From contig JAECUM010001774.1 in the NCBI GenBank assembly GCA_016617855.1, positions 62,001 through 126,000 on the forward strand: a stretch of DNA of 64,000 nucleotides, read 5' to 3'. How positions within the stretch are numbered: the first letter of the stretch is position 1; each line of letters begins with the position of its first letter. The DNA comes from Megalonaias nervosa (lineage: Eukaryota > Mollusca > Bivalvia > Unionida > Unionidae). This document shows positions 51,595 through 61,238 of the stretch, piece after piece. The notes beneath the pieces were generated by a model. That model was not told where the DNA came from. It did no database searches and saw nothing but the letters and a program-made list of their open reading frames with translations. Both the position numbers and the translations under genes were made by a program.

Positions 51595-52052
51595 TTAAAC
51601 TTCCGCTAGTTTGTTAAGACGACCATGATTGTCGTTTATTCGTTTTTCTTCTTGCATTCTTCCACCATATGCTCTTGCTTTTATCAGATCTGATCCAATT
51701 ATTGTATCAATATTTTCATTGTTGAGCTCGAGCAATATTTTTTTAAAAGGATTTCAACTTTTTTTTGTTCTTCTAGACAATCATCAGGATGACAGTATCT
51801 GCTTATAATATCAAACCTTCTTATTGCTTCTTTTAATTGTGGTCCTTGCATATGTACAATGCGAGCAAAATTACCTTCCCTTTCTGACAATATTGGACTG
51901 TTTAATGAATCAATGTGAAGATATTTCATATTTTGTATTTTGTTTGCTGCTCATGATTTGTCTCTAACATCTGTTGTAGAAACATTTTTGTTGATGTCAA
52001 AAATATTATCGTAAAATTCTCTTGCAACGGTTATAATTGCTGATTCAGACAT
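51595..52052 (-). pseudogene. Unknown conserved-looking Polinton protein, broken
   Basis: Begins with MSESAIITVAREFYDNIFDI, has an in-frame TGA at 51951-51953, resumes with KYLHIDSLNSPILSEREGNF and shifts frame near 51745. It ends in a basic segment containing IGSDLIKARAYGGRMQEEKR. The coding flavour continues across the breaks, so one former gene of about 150 residues is likely. It overlaps or abuts the end of the fibre gene in the same frame. No function is recognised. Confidence 0.55.
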
Positions 52053-53342
52053 TATATATGTGTATATTTGAAATACTGTAAATCCTGGAAACAGACCTTC
52101 TGCAGCGACAACATAAATTCGAAAATACAAGTACTTGTTAACAGTATTCGCAGTTGGAATTGTAAAGTATTGTGTTTTTGAAATATACATACTTGTTGTA
52201 TCATACAATATTGCCCAGTTGATATCATTGGTTGATCCTTCCAATCACCAATTATAAATTCGACCAACACTAGAATTTAATCTACTGCGCAAATGAAATT
52301 ACCAAATAGCAATTGCAACGGGACATTTAACTTTTAGCCAAAAGTTTGTGGTTTCTCCATTGGTTGTCCATTCTTGTCCATCAGCAACAGCAGAAGTAAA
52401 TAAAAAAGCGTGATGAGGATAATTTCTAGGATAATGTGTTGATGTGCTTACCTCAAACCCAACTCTATTATCAGTTGCCTCAAAAAGTGTTGGAATATAT
52501 CCGACATTGCTTTTCGTTTGTTTTATACCACCAGCGCCGTTGGCTCTGGAAACAAGAATCGACGTAAGCTTTATTTGTTAGATCAGCAGGATTAACTGGA
52601 GCACAATTTGTTGTTATTTTGTTAGGTCCCATATTTAAATTATCTGTCATTGTGCCTCCAATTATTTTAACGAAGTTGTCTTTGACAAATCTAACATTGG
52701 TTAGCCAATCATCATTGTTGAGAGTTGTATTATCAAGTTGTGTATTATAAATCAACTTACCGCCAATATCAATAGAATCATACATGATTCCACCAGATAA
52801 TTTTAATTACGGAGTTAACGCTCCTCTTAGCTGAGCATGGCTAATAGCGTCTGTATCACCAGCAGGAAGTGAGGTTATCGATAATCCAGCTATTTTTGCA
52901 TTATTGCTCATCGTTAAGTTGCCTGTCATTATTCCACCAGATTTATTTAGCTTGTTATCGTCAACGTATTTTAACTGCAAATAACTTACCGCTTGTGTCT
53001 GATTTAAATTTGCTGGCGAATACTCACTTTCTAAATTTATTGGGGTTTTTTTACCGGACATGTCCAAATTACCGTTTAATGTTCCTCCGGTCAATGATAG
53101 TTTGTTATCGTCTATTGTTTTAAGTTGTGAATAACTTACCGCTTGTGTAAAATCAACTTTTGTTGGTGGATAGTCTATTTCAAGACCTAGCACTCGTTGA
53201 TTTGACATAGAAAGTTTCCTGTAATTGTATCACCAGATATTTTGACAAACGCGGATAGATCAACTTTACCGTTTGTTGTTACAGTTCTGTCGGTAGAAAC
53301 CGATCCGGTAAGTGTTGTTCCAAATTTTGTGTAATAACTCAT
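52053..53342 (-). pseudogene. Fibre-like protein: tail-fibre repeats plus discoidin-like domain
   Basis: The start is ATG 53340-53342 (MSYYTKFGTTLTG). Four to five copies of a short block of the form GG-T/I-M/L-T-GNL-x-M follow (GGTLNGNLDM, GGIMTGNLTM, GGTMTDNLNM), each with a later AVSYxQLK or NKAYVDS motif. Such repeats are characteristic of phage-type tail fibre/collar proteins. After a frameshift near 52545 comes a beta-rich domain with VGYIPTLFEATDNRVGFEVS, EWTTNG and FWLKVKCPVAI. It ends LFPGFTVFQIYTY and resembles F5/8 type C (discoidin) domains, which bind carbohydrate or cell surfaces. Breaks: one 1-nt shift near 53213, TAA at 52804-52806, a shift near 52545, TAA near 52290 and TGA at 52245-52247. 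Its likely role was host-cell attachment (inference). Confidence 0.75.
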
Positions 53343-53432
53343 GTTTATTTTTTATTGCCTGACAAAATTTGTCATCAATCAGGTGTTGGATCGCTGACCA
53401 GGTTAAAATATGTGCCAACAAGTATAACAACA
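53343..53432. promoter_or_regulatory. Divergent start region between the two Polinton gene blocks
   Basis: This 90-bp spacer separates the leftward fibre gene (ATG at 53340-53342) from the rightward ATPase gene (ATG about 53433). It starts with a short T-rich tract. No defined promoter motif is seen, so the regulatory role is inferred from gene layout only. Confidence 0.35.
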
Positions 53433-54108
53433 ATGACACAGTCATCGATATTAAATTTTGATACCGAACGATTAATCAAGCATAAACATAACAACGAACT
53501 GCCAGATTGCCATTATCTTATTATTGGTCATACAGGATCTGGCAAAACAAATCTTTTACTAAATCTTTGGCTCAATGACAACTTTAACTATGATGGGGTG
53601 TACATCTACACAATAAATCCACAACAAGACAAATACGAATTGTTAAGCGAGTACAACGATAATCTTCGTGATGAGCTTGGTGCAGGTGAAGATATATTTT
53701 TAATCATGCAACCGGAAGATTTGACTCCGGTAAACGAACTTGATTCGACAGGGCATAAAATAATTGTATTTGACGATATTCCGCTAAACAACGATGAGAT
53801 GAACAAAATACGGTCTTATTTTTCATTGTCGCGTAACAAAAAGTGTAATGCGGTTTATTTTGCGCAGGGGTTTTATAACGTTGACAGGTTTTTTTCGGCA
53901 AAATACAGGATGTTTCATACTGTTTCCTGGACTAGATAATGTTGATGTGCGAAACATTGCAAACGAGCAATGCCGTGATATAACCAAAGATAAATTTATT
54001 GAATTATATCATCAAGCAACCAAAGATAAATATGACTTTTTCTTATTTGATAAACTTGCGCGTGATCCAGCAAAGATGTTTCGTTGCTGTATTGATCGAT
54101 TTCTTTGA
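53433..54108 (+). pseudogene. Genome-packaging ATPase (FtsK/HerA type), one frameshift
   Basis: Encodes the A32/FtsK-HerA-like ATPase that pumps DNA into virions in Polintons and related double-jelly-roll viruses. It has a Walker A motif GHTGSGKTN near residue 30 of the mature-looking start MTQSSILNF and a Walker B motif IIVFDDIP near residue 110. A sensor-like region follows with NKKCNAVYFAQGFYNVDRFF. A 1-nt shift near 53905-53925 then moves the frame to the C-terminal part (NVDVRNIANEQCRDI...), which ends at TGA 54106-54108. The start at 53433 is chosen because the upstream extension lacks similarity and an ATG. Length without the break, about 225 residues, fits the family. Confidence 0.88.
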
Positions 54109-54146
54109 TGTGTAAGACTAAATTTTATAAAGCGTACTGAAATAAA

Positions 54147-54551
54147 ATGGATATGCATAAAATTGATTTACTAAAGAAATTTGCTGCAACGCAAACGGTG
54201 TTTAAAATGAAGGTGCAGGAAGAACGTCAAGGACAACTTGCTGCGGCAGAAGTAACTGCCAAACTTTTTAAACCGGTTACTGAAGCAATACTCGGCAAAC
54301 AACCAGATATATTAACATTATCTGCCGACGAGCTTAAAAAATTACAGGAGAAAGGTTTGTTAGGACAGTTAAAAGAACAACAAAAAAAGAAACGCAGGCG
54401 GAGGAAACTGCTAATTGATTACATTAAAACACAAAAAGATGTTAATATACCTGATGATAAAATAAGAGAATTTGCTGAAGTAATTGAGAAAAAAGATACC
54501 AAAAAATTAGCGAGTCCGCAAAAGATGATGCTTGTAATCATGAGTACGTAG
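54147..54551 (+). CDS. Helical, Lys-rich Polinton protein
   Basis: A 134-residue frame. The N-terminal helices (MDMHKIDLLKKFAATQTVF) are followed by LSADELKKLQEKGLLGQLKE and a strongly basic run (KKKRRRRK). A likely frameshift near 54520 joins it to the next frame (54552 onward), so the true protein may be longer. It could be a virion core or assembly protein; that is a guess from position between ATPase and capsid genes. Confidence 0.5.
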   Translation: MDMHKIDLLKKFAATQTVFKMKVQEERQGQLAAAEVTAKLFKPVTEAILGKQPDILTLSADELKKLQEKGLLGQLKEQQKKKRRRRKLLIDYIKTQKDVNIPDDKIREFAEVIEKKDTKKLASPQKMMLVIMST

Positions 54552-55082
54552 ATTTTATTGAATTTCATCTCGATAATGCTAAACTTGGTAACATCAACGA
54601 CATAAGAAAATGGACAGAACATGATTATGATAAATTAGTTAAAGTATTGTTTCGTATTATCAGACAAGCAGATGAAGCATATCATATTTTAGAATATGAT
54701 CATGAAGATCCCTATTTCTTGAAAAATTTTGCTAAAATGCGCAGTGGGGTATTAGCATCAGTTGTGCTTAAAACAGCAGAACGATACCGAAACCGTGTAG
54801 AAGATTATAAACAAAGTTTTTATGCTGTTCTTGAAAAATACGAATGAGAACGTGATAAAACTGCAGTTGATAAAAGACTTGGTTTTGGTGTTGACGGCAC
54901 CGCCGTTCGAGTATTTACATCAACCACTGAAATGGTTGACCGATTGATGTTACTGAAAAGAAGCTGGTAACGTAAGCACTGAAATCGACAACGAAATTAT
55001 AGACATACTCGATCATTTACGTTCAAACGGGTTACTAACAAGTTGCGAATTCGAAACTTTACACAGCGACTTGGCTGGTTGA
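54552..55082 (+). pseudogene. Continuation or second helical Polinton protein, broken
   Basis: An open frame runs in another phase from about 54540 (EYVDFIEFHLDNAKLGNIND). It continues through HDYDKLVKVLFRIIRQADEA and meets an in-frame TGA at 54845-54847. It resumes as RDKTAVDKRLGFGVDGTAVR and, after a further shift near 54955, ends in LRSNGLLTSCEFETLHSDLA at 55080-55082. Base composition and codon use stay coding-like across the breaks. No domain is recognised. Confidence 0.5.
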
Positions 55083-55109
55083 TGATATTGTCAGGCATTA
55101 AAAAAATAG

Positions 55110-55803
55110 ATGATATCAACAACATTATTACTTGATTCTCCCAGCGCCAACGGCGCAAATTGCAAACTTTTCTGTTAACTACAATCCACCAATACAACCT
55201 GATCCAAATCGACAATACGAAATTGGGTTAACTTCCGCAACAGCATGGCATTCAATGTCTAACGTTGAATCAAACGTCAACGACGATTTTACGTTTAATC
55301 CGGGCGCGTGGGTATCGATTAAAATACCGCAAGGCGCTTATAACGTAACAGACCTTAATAAAACGATCAAAGAACTAATCAAAAAGAACGCAGGTGTCGC
55401 TGACAATTTTGAGTTGACGCCAAACTATAACATGCTACGTGCCAGAATCACGTTAAAAAATAATTTGATAATCGACTTTTCACCAGCAACTAGTATTGCG
55501 TCAGTGCTTGGTTTTAAAAATCAACAATATGGGTCTGTATCCTACGATTGAGACGTCCCAGTTAATATAACACAATTAAATACGATTTTAATCAATTGTT
55601 CTATTGCACCAGGATCTTACTCCGCCAAGGGTAGCCGAGGACAAACGATCTGTAGGTTTTCGCCAGATGTTCCACCGGGATCGCTAATGCAAGTTACTCC
55701 TCGACAAATAATATACTATCCGATTAATCTTGAAAATCAGATAACAAGCACAACGATGCAACTTACAGATCAGTCCGGGCGACAATTAGATCTTAACACC
55801 TAA
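55110..55803 (+). pseudogene. Minor capsid (penton-type) protein
   Basis: Single jelly-roll minor capsid protein of the Polinton. Visible features are the beta-rich start (FSVNYNPPIQPDPNRQYEIG), an ITKVN-like block (here VNITQLNTILINCSI) and the hallmark end. That end is an SPDVPPGSLMQVTPRQIIYY block followed by LTDQSGRQLDLN. These match the penton-type family in order and spacing. Breaks: probable 1-nt shift between the ATG at 55110 and the main frame, and TGA at 55549-55551. It lies upstream of the major capsid gene, the usual neighbour. Confidence 0.8.
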
Positions 55804-55911
55804 ATTGTTATGTATTACTTACATCTTCGCTCGATCACGTGAACAAAATCAATTTTATAAGGCAATATTGAATAACAAGATGAAGCAAAAACAAATTACC
55901 GAAGAAAAATT

Positions 55912-56310
55912 GTGGGTGGATTTTTTGGAAACATCTTTTCAAAGATCGTTGAAAATATACCAGGAATCGCGCATAAAGTAGCACCAATTGCAATTGACAC
56001 ATCAAAAGCTTTTGCGACAGGGGCAACTAGTACTGCTGGCAACGCAGTCGGACAAAAGATCGTTGATGAAATTAAAGGCAACGCCGGTGGCGTCGCGTCT
56101 GATAAGGAAATATCACAAGCAATTTGAACTATAGCACCAAGAAAAGATACAAAGCAAGCAATGATAGCTACAACAAAGATATTGTTATCACCGCGCGGTG
56201 AAGAGGTAATACGCAAACTTGTAAAGAAAACAAGGCAAAATAACGCCTGCTGCTTTCTAGTTCAACCCGACGATAAGGTCGTTGCAATTTTATGGGGCGA
56301 TTACAAATAA
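55912..56310 (+). pseudogene. Small hydrophobic/basic virion protein
   Basis: The frame starts at GTG (probably mutated from ATG) with GGFFGNIFSKIVENIPGIAH. A Gly/Ala-rich amphipathic stretch follows, then an in-frame TGA (56125-56127), then a Lys/Arg-rich C-terminus (RKLVKKTRQN). It stops at TAA 56308-56310, 4 bp before the major capsid start. An N-terminal amphipathic helix plus basic tail is reminiscent of pVI-like membrane-active or core proteins. This is inference, with no sequence proof. Confidence 0.5.
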
Positions 56311-56314
56311 AATA

Positions 56315-57718
56315 ATGTCAGTTAAAAATTCTCTTGATCTTACCGAAGAATTTGATACAGACGCCGTAGCAACAGAATTTGAGTATATTGAGTATCTCGA
56401 TGAAAACTCAAACGAACCAAATAAAGCTGGCGTTCGAACGTTTAATGCCAGAGACGAAGATGTGTTTCTGCTTCCACACAAGACCGTACTTGAAGTGTGT
56501 GGTCAGATCTTAATCGCAGCTGGCGGTGATATTGCAGCTGGTACCGAAATTGCACTTGTTAATAACGGTTGGAGCTTGTTTAGAAGCGCACGATACCAAC
56601 TAGCCAATCAAACAGTGGAAGATATTTCGATGCACTTGCCTGTAGCAAGTACAATACTCAGCATAGTTTCGTTTAGCAATGATTATTCAAGATCAATGGC
56701 TACAAATATGATGTGGTTTAAAGATACTGGATTTGGGACAGCTGTTTCAAACGAGTTTCGTACTGGTTATGGTGCTCCTGCTGCAGATAACAATAATCTA
56801 ATCGCTAATCCGGCTGCTGATGATGCAGCTGCAATAGGAGATTCAATGAGATTAACAATTACAAATATACGACGACAGCAATATAATGAAGGATTTGCTA
56901 AATGAAAAGCGTTTGTCACAGAATCTAATCAAATTACAATGATGTTGCCGCTGAGCACGATCTTTGGATTTTGCCGTGATTACAACAAAGTTTTTCGTGG
57001 ACTATAAACATACACTTGTTCTCGATCGTGCAGAGCAAAATGATTGTATAATACGTGCTGCTGGAGTAGCTGAAGGACAATCTGCGATCACAAGATTGGC
57101 GCTGTGGATGTCACTAGTTGTTCCATCGATAAGTAAATCGATAGAATCAATGTTGACCTCGTACACAAAAAAGATATATTTACAGCAAAACAAGGTATAT
57201 CAAACCGTAATTCCAATTACAACAGATTACACCTTGCGTATTACAACTGCGCCTAGCGAACAATTACCGCGACACTTTTTTGTTGTATTTCAACGACAGG
57301 TTCGTCGTGGTGATCAAGAACTAAACAACGCCGTATTTGATAACGCTGATGTCAGACGAATATTTGCTAGAATAAATTCTAAACAATATCCCGAACGTGC
57401 AATCGAGTGCAACTTTCCATGGAAGCCACCAGAAACGTGTATCGGCCATATATGTACCTGATGGAGGCAATGCAAGAATATCAAGACGCGAATAGTGGAT
57501 CTCAAATATCAATCAAAGATTTTCGAGCACTATACCCAACCTTTTATTTTGACGTATCAAAACATTCCGAACGAGCTATCGGATCAACTTCTGATATTGA
57601 AGTTACGTGGACGTTTGGTGTACTGCCAGCTGAACCGTATAACGTATACGCGCTAGTTGTCAGTGATAGATTCTTGACAATTGACGCAACCAAAGGAAGG
57701 ATGACCGTACAAGTGTGA
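56315..57718 (+). pseudogene. Major capsid protein (double jelly roll)
   Basis: The most easily recognised Polinton virion gene. It starts at ATG 56315 (MSVKNSLDLTEEFDTDAVAT). The first jelly roll includes EIALVNNGWSLFRSARYQLA and FSNDYSRSMATNMMWFKDTG. The segment IFGFCRDYNKVFRGL and HTLVLDRAEQND links to the second jelly roll. The C-terminal part has KDFRALYPTFYFDVSKHSER and ends at TGA 57716-57718. Breaks: TGA at 56903-56905, a 1-nt insertion near 57004 and a frameshift near 57405. The total of about 465 residues fits the family. It forms the hexons of the virion. Confidence 0.85.
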
Positions 57719-57740
57719 ACGTGACGACAAAGTCGTTACA
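57719..57740. terminator. Small hairpin after the major capsid gene
   Basis: gtgacgac-aaa-gtcgttac forms an 8-bp stem (one G-T pair) around a 3-nt loop directly after the capsid stop codon. Its role as a transcription or processing signal is speculation. Confidence 0.3.
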
Positions 57741-57764
57741 AATATTGTATGACAAACAAGTATA

Positions 57765-58123
57765 ATGACAAATGGTAATTACATTACTAAAGAAATATAC
57801 CTGACTTAAGGTCAAGTTAAAAAAAATTATCAACAGCGGTAGCTAAAGGCCGTTCTGTTTCTTTAAAGATATCGCCAGGCGCTAGTGATAATAAAACAAC
57901 AATCAAACTTATGCTAACGCAACAACAAATCAATAAACTCAATCGAGGTAAACCGTTTGTTCTTAACCTGTCTGTTGCGCAGGTAACAGCGATGGCGAAA
58001 CACGGCGACTTTCTTGGACCAGCATTTGCAACGATAGCCAGAACTGTTTTACCAAAACTAATACCTGTACTAGGGACACTAGGACTATCAGCAGCATCAG
58101 GAGCAGTATCAGGAGTAAATTAA
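57765..58123 (+). pseudogene. Core-like protein with Gly-rich hydrophobic tail
   Basis: The start is ATG 57765, with TAA after KEIYLT and a shift in the poly-A tract near 57823. The open frame then reads LSTAVAKGRSVSLKISPGAS and QQQINKLNRGKPFVLNLSVA, and ends in a hydrophobic tail with LGPAFATIARTVLPKLIP and LSAASGAV. The internal pattern of repeated 'K-x-G-K-x-V-x-L-x-L-S' segments plus hydrophobic tail is common in Polinton small virion proteins. Function unknown. Confidence 0.6.
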
Positions 58124-58201
58124 AAAGCAGTTGCAGGAGACGGTATCGAACAAATCGTGTAGCACTATAGTTTTATGTGACAATAAAAAATACCAAAAAA
58201 A

Positions 58202-58420
58202 ATGCCAACCATAAAACGGTCAACGAAAAAAACCCGGTCACGGGCGTCAGCGCCTGCGCCTGTGATAAAAAAGACAAACACAAAAAAGAGGACAACACGA
58301 AAAATGAAACAAGGAGGGATTATTCCTTTCGCTCCACTTTTAGCAGGGCTAGCCGGCAGTCTACTGCCAAATCTGTTGGGAATCGGTTTCGGTCTGATGT
58401 TGCCGGGAACCAGACGCTGA
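58202..58420 (+). CDS. Small basic protein with hydrophobic tail
   Basis: An intact 72-residue frame. The strongly basic N-terminus (KRSTKKTRSRASAPAPVIKK, then TKKRTTRK) suits DNA binding. The Gly/Leu-rich C-terminus contains GGIIPFAPLLAGLAGSLLP. It ends in TGATG with the protease start, a one-base overlap. It resembles adenovirus-type core peptides in composition only. Confidence 0.6.
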   Translation: MPTIKRSTKKTRSRASAPAPVIKKTNTKKRTTRKMKQGGIIPFAPLLAGLAGSLLPNLLGIGFGLMLPGTRR

Positions 58421-58858
58421 TGGCAACTTCGTTGCCTTTAAGTAATTTTGAAATCATAGACAAACGAAAATCGGTGAAAGGATTTCACGGAGTATCTTCT
58501 AAAGATGAACTTGATACCGCACCAATAGGCGGTTTGTGTGTAATAAACATACAAGATTTCAATGATGGATCCGGCACTCACTGGGTAGCTGTTTACAATG
58601 ACAATTATTTTGATTCTTTTGGACTTCCTTCAAGTGATGTCATCAATAAATATATCAGTAGAACGCCAGCGTTCCGAAAAAACAAAACAAAAATATTCTT
58701 CTAACCAACTACAGCCAGTTGGAACGTCTGCTTGTGGATACTATTGTATTATGTTTGTCCAGCAGAGGTCAAAAGATCCTAATTTTTTAAAGTTTATTTT
58801 ACAATTTGATAGGTACCCGAGTAAGAACAATGATAACCTAGTGATAAATTTTGTGTGA
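58420..58858 (+). pseudogene. Adenovirus-type (Ulp1-like) cysteine protease, one frameshift
   Basis: Maturation protease of the Polinton. His in GSGTHWVAVY, Asp in YFDSFGLP, Gln in NQLQP and Cys in SACGYYCIM form the catalytic set in the order His-Asp-Gln-Cys. A 1-nt shift near 58690 in an A-rich tract splits the gene between the Asp and Gln motifs. The total of about 145 residues is short but usual for these elements. The start codon overlaps the stop of the gene before (TGATG), which suggests coupled expression in the ancestor. Confidence 0.85.
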
Positions 58859-58876
58859 CAATCAAATGTAAAAAAA

Positions 58877-59014
58877 ATGACAACATATTGTCTCAAATGT
58901 AAAACTAAAACGTCTAAAACGGACGAGCGATCAGACAAAACAAAAAGAAAAGTATGTTCTTGGCAATGCGAGGCGAACAAACAGAGTCGGTTGCTGGGGA
59001 AAGTGTTGATATAA
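58877..59014 (+). CDS. Small Zn-ribbon-like protein
   Basis: An intact 45-residue frame starting MTTYCLKCKTKTSK, with a CxxC pair near the N-terminus and a second Cys pair (CSWQC) later. It resembles the short YCxKC Zn-ribbon proteins encoded by many Polintons, but the second pair has CxxxC spacing, so the copy may be degraded. Role unknown. Confidence 0.55.
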   Translation: MTTYCLKCKTKTSKTDERSDKTKRKVCSWQCEANKQSRLLGKVLI

Positions 59015-59084
59015 TTCCACTGTCAAGCGATAATGTTATACTGGTTAATGATTAAACTATTTTGTCGGACAAAAAAATAAAACA

Positions 59085-60471
59085 ATGAAAAGTGCGACAT
59101 GTAATTGTGATTGCGACAAAGACTTATGTATCGAACAAGATAAAATTGTTACGTATTGCCAATCCTGCAATCGCCGAGAAGTAATTGACGCTGGTATTGA
59201 CATCCACAAACTTATCGGTAAATTACCGAAACCAAAAGGAGGTTGGACATTGCCTGGCCACAAATGCATTGGGCCGTATAATCCGCTGGATAAAAAACTA
59301 GACGAAAACGATAATCCATTACCTTGACAAGAGCCTTACAATCAAGTTGATGCAACAGCAATACATCATGATATTTGTTATCTGGACAACGAACAAGATA
59401 AGCCTGCTGTGATAAGGTAATGCTAAACGAACTTCATGATGTGAAACCGGTAAATCTGCGAGAACGATTTGACAGGAAACTAGTGCAAGGATTAATTGGA
59501 ACAAAATATAAGTTGGGACTTGGAAGAGAATTGTATGATGATAACATGAAAGCGCCGACAATGCAATCACTCGCAGCCGAACTACACAAACCTCAAAAAA
59601 TGTTTCCTCTACGTAAGGTTGTCGCGAATGCCGTTGATGATATCTGGGCAATAGATTTAATACATTTGTCTAGTTTGTCAAAATAAAACGATGACAAGCG
59701 ATATTTGTTTAATGTTATTGATGTCTTTAGCAAATACGCGTTTAGTATACCTGTTGCTGATAAAACAGGAACACCGAGAACTGATGCGTTAAAACAAGTA
59801 ATAACATGTACAGGAGCGACGTCGACGCCGAAAAAACAAAAAAAAAATTTGGGCTGACCACGGAGCAGAGACTTTTAATTAAAAAAATATGAACAGTTTT
59901 TGAAGCAAAATAACATTAAAAAAATATGTTATAGAAAACGAAGGAAAAAGCGTTATCGTTGAACGATTTAATCGTACACTACAAGAGCGGATTCACAAAC
60001 ATCTTTCAACAAAAAACACAAACAGATATATGGACGATCTTCCGCACATATTATCCGACTATAACAGCACGAAACACCGAACTATTAAAATGTCACCAAA
60101 CGATGCAATCTATAATCCGATTCTTGCAAACGAAAATATGTATCGTCGACATAAATTTAAGATCGGCGACAATGTACGAATTTCACTAACAAAAAAAAAA
60201 TGTTTGAAAAAGGATTTACCCCAAACTGGACCGAAGATGTATTTTGTAGTTGATAAAATTCTAATGACGATACCTGTAACGTACTCGTTGAAAGATTTAT
60301 CAGGTGAATCAGTAATTGGTAGTTTTTACGAGCAAGAGCTGCAGAAAACTGAAAAAGATATATTTGTTATCGAACGAGTAAAAAAAAAAACGCGGAAATA
60401 AAAGCCTCATCAAGTGGCTTGGTTACAAAGGTAAATTTAATAGCTGGATACCAGCTAGTGAAGTTTTTTAA
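59085..60471 (+). pseudogene. PLA2-like domain joined to DDE integrase with chromodomain-like end
   Basis: The start is ATG 59085. A Cys-rich head (CNCDCDKDLC, YCQSC) precedes a phospholipase A2-like region with a calcium-loop-like GHKCIGPYNPLD and a catalytic helix motif HHDICYLDN, where His and Asp are the active pair. After KLVQGLIGTKYKLGLG comes the integrase core: first Asp in IWAIDLIHL, ribonuclease-H-fold strand VIDVFSKYAFSIPV, second Asp in WADHGAE and Glu in SVIVERFNRTLQERIHK. The C-terminus holds RRHKFKIGDNVRISL and, in another frame, IKWLGYKGKFNSWIP, a chromodomain-like piece ending at 60471. Breaks: TGA at 59325-59327, a shift near 59416, TAA near 59684 and at least three more shifts (59850-59945 and near 60398). 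Chromosomal integration of the element was its role. Confidence 0.85.
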
Positions 60472-60608
60472 ACGTTGACTTCGTATTGTGAAATGATGTG
60501 TTTGTAGCTTTCTTCGTATTTACGTAAAACCGATTTACGTTTTACTGGCTTACATAACGATATCAAATACGATTTTCGACCTGGCGCGATAGATCCGTTA
60601 TTGTTCAT
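60468..60608 (-). CDS. Short basic Polinton frame, convergent with integrase
   Basis: A 46-residue frame from ATG 60606-60608 with SIAPGRKSYLISLCKPVKRK and a Tyr/Lys-rich end. Reverse-strand sequence upstream to about 60700 reads in the same style (PGRKKSIKLDFIFVKIFS), so it is probably the end of a longer broken gene. Its stop overlaps the integrase stop on the other strand. The role is unknown. Confidence 0.45.
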   Translation of the reverse strand: MNNNGSIAPGRKSYLISLCKPVKRKSVLRKYEESYKHIISQYEVNV

Positions 60609-60747
60609 CAAGCTGAAGATCTTGACAAATATGAAATCTAATTTGATACTTTTTTTACGACCAGGTATTATAGTGTTTAAAAATCACTTTATCAACTGCC
60701 AAAATAATTTATTCTCCGCAACTGTAAAATTAAATTTTAGAATTTTT

Positions 60748-60969
60748 TTACAATGTGATATTTGACATCATATCTGCCAGTTGTTGGTCTGCTGTAAGAT
60801 TTTTTTACCAGTTACTGTGGCGACCTCGTCGCTGTAATCGGAATCGCTCTCAACTTCTTCTTCCAAAATTGACAGCTTTGCTGTTGTCTTTGTTGTGCAG
60901 TGATTCAGCAACGACAGGGTTGTCATCTAGTGTACTGTAAATAATCTCAAGTCTCTCAATCAAGTTCAT
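60748..60969 (-). pseudogene. Small acidic Polinton protein, frameshifted
   Basis: The start is MNLIERLEIIYSTLDDNPVV at 60967-60969, shifted near 60870. Then comes an acidic run LEEEVESDSDYSDEVATVTG, another shift at AAAAAA, and the end LTADQQLADMMSNITL at TAA 60748-60750. It reads leftward, opposite to 61005. Composition is acidic and Ser-rich; no domain is recognised. Confidence 0.5.
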
Positions 60970-61004
60970 ATTATAATTTACTTTTATATAATTTTAATAA
61001 AATA
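60970..61004. promoter_or_regulatory. Divergent AT-rich start region
   Basis: 35 bp of almost pure A/T (containing ttatataattttaataaaa) between two divergent ATGs. A TATA-like tract is present on the + strand. A promoter role is inferred only. Confidence 0.3.
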
Positions 61005-61238
61005 ATGAAAACTACAATAAGATATCTTCTAAAAGCGACAATTGTCAATGGCAACGAACTAGAATCAGTACGTGGATGTTTCTTCAGCAAAAGAGAAGAT
61101 TATGTTTCAGTTAATTTAGCTTTAGTAAAAAAAGAAAACAGTAATGACAAAGTTTTGCTTAGCGAAGCAGACAAAAATCAACTACAAAACAAAAATGTTC
61201 TATCTGTTGTTTATGACAGAGACATAATAATGTCGTAG
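61005..61238 (+). CDS. Unknown small Polinton protein
   Basis: An intact 77-residue frame: KTTIRYLLKATIVNGNELES, then a mixed charged region and VLSVVYDRDIIMS at the end. It overlaps the tail of the leftward HNH gene by about 40 bp. No domain is recognised. Confidence 0.45.
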   Translation: MKTTIRYLLKATIVNGNELESVRGCFFSKREDYVSVNLALVKKENSNDKVLLSEADKNQLQNKNVLSVVYDRDIIMS

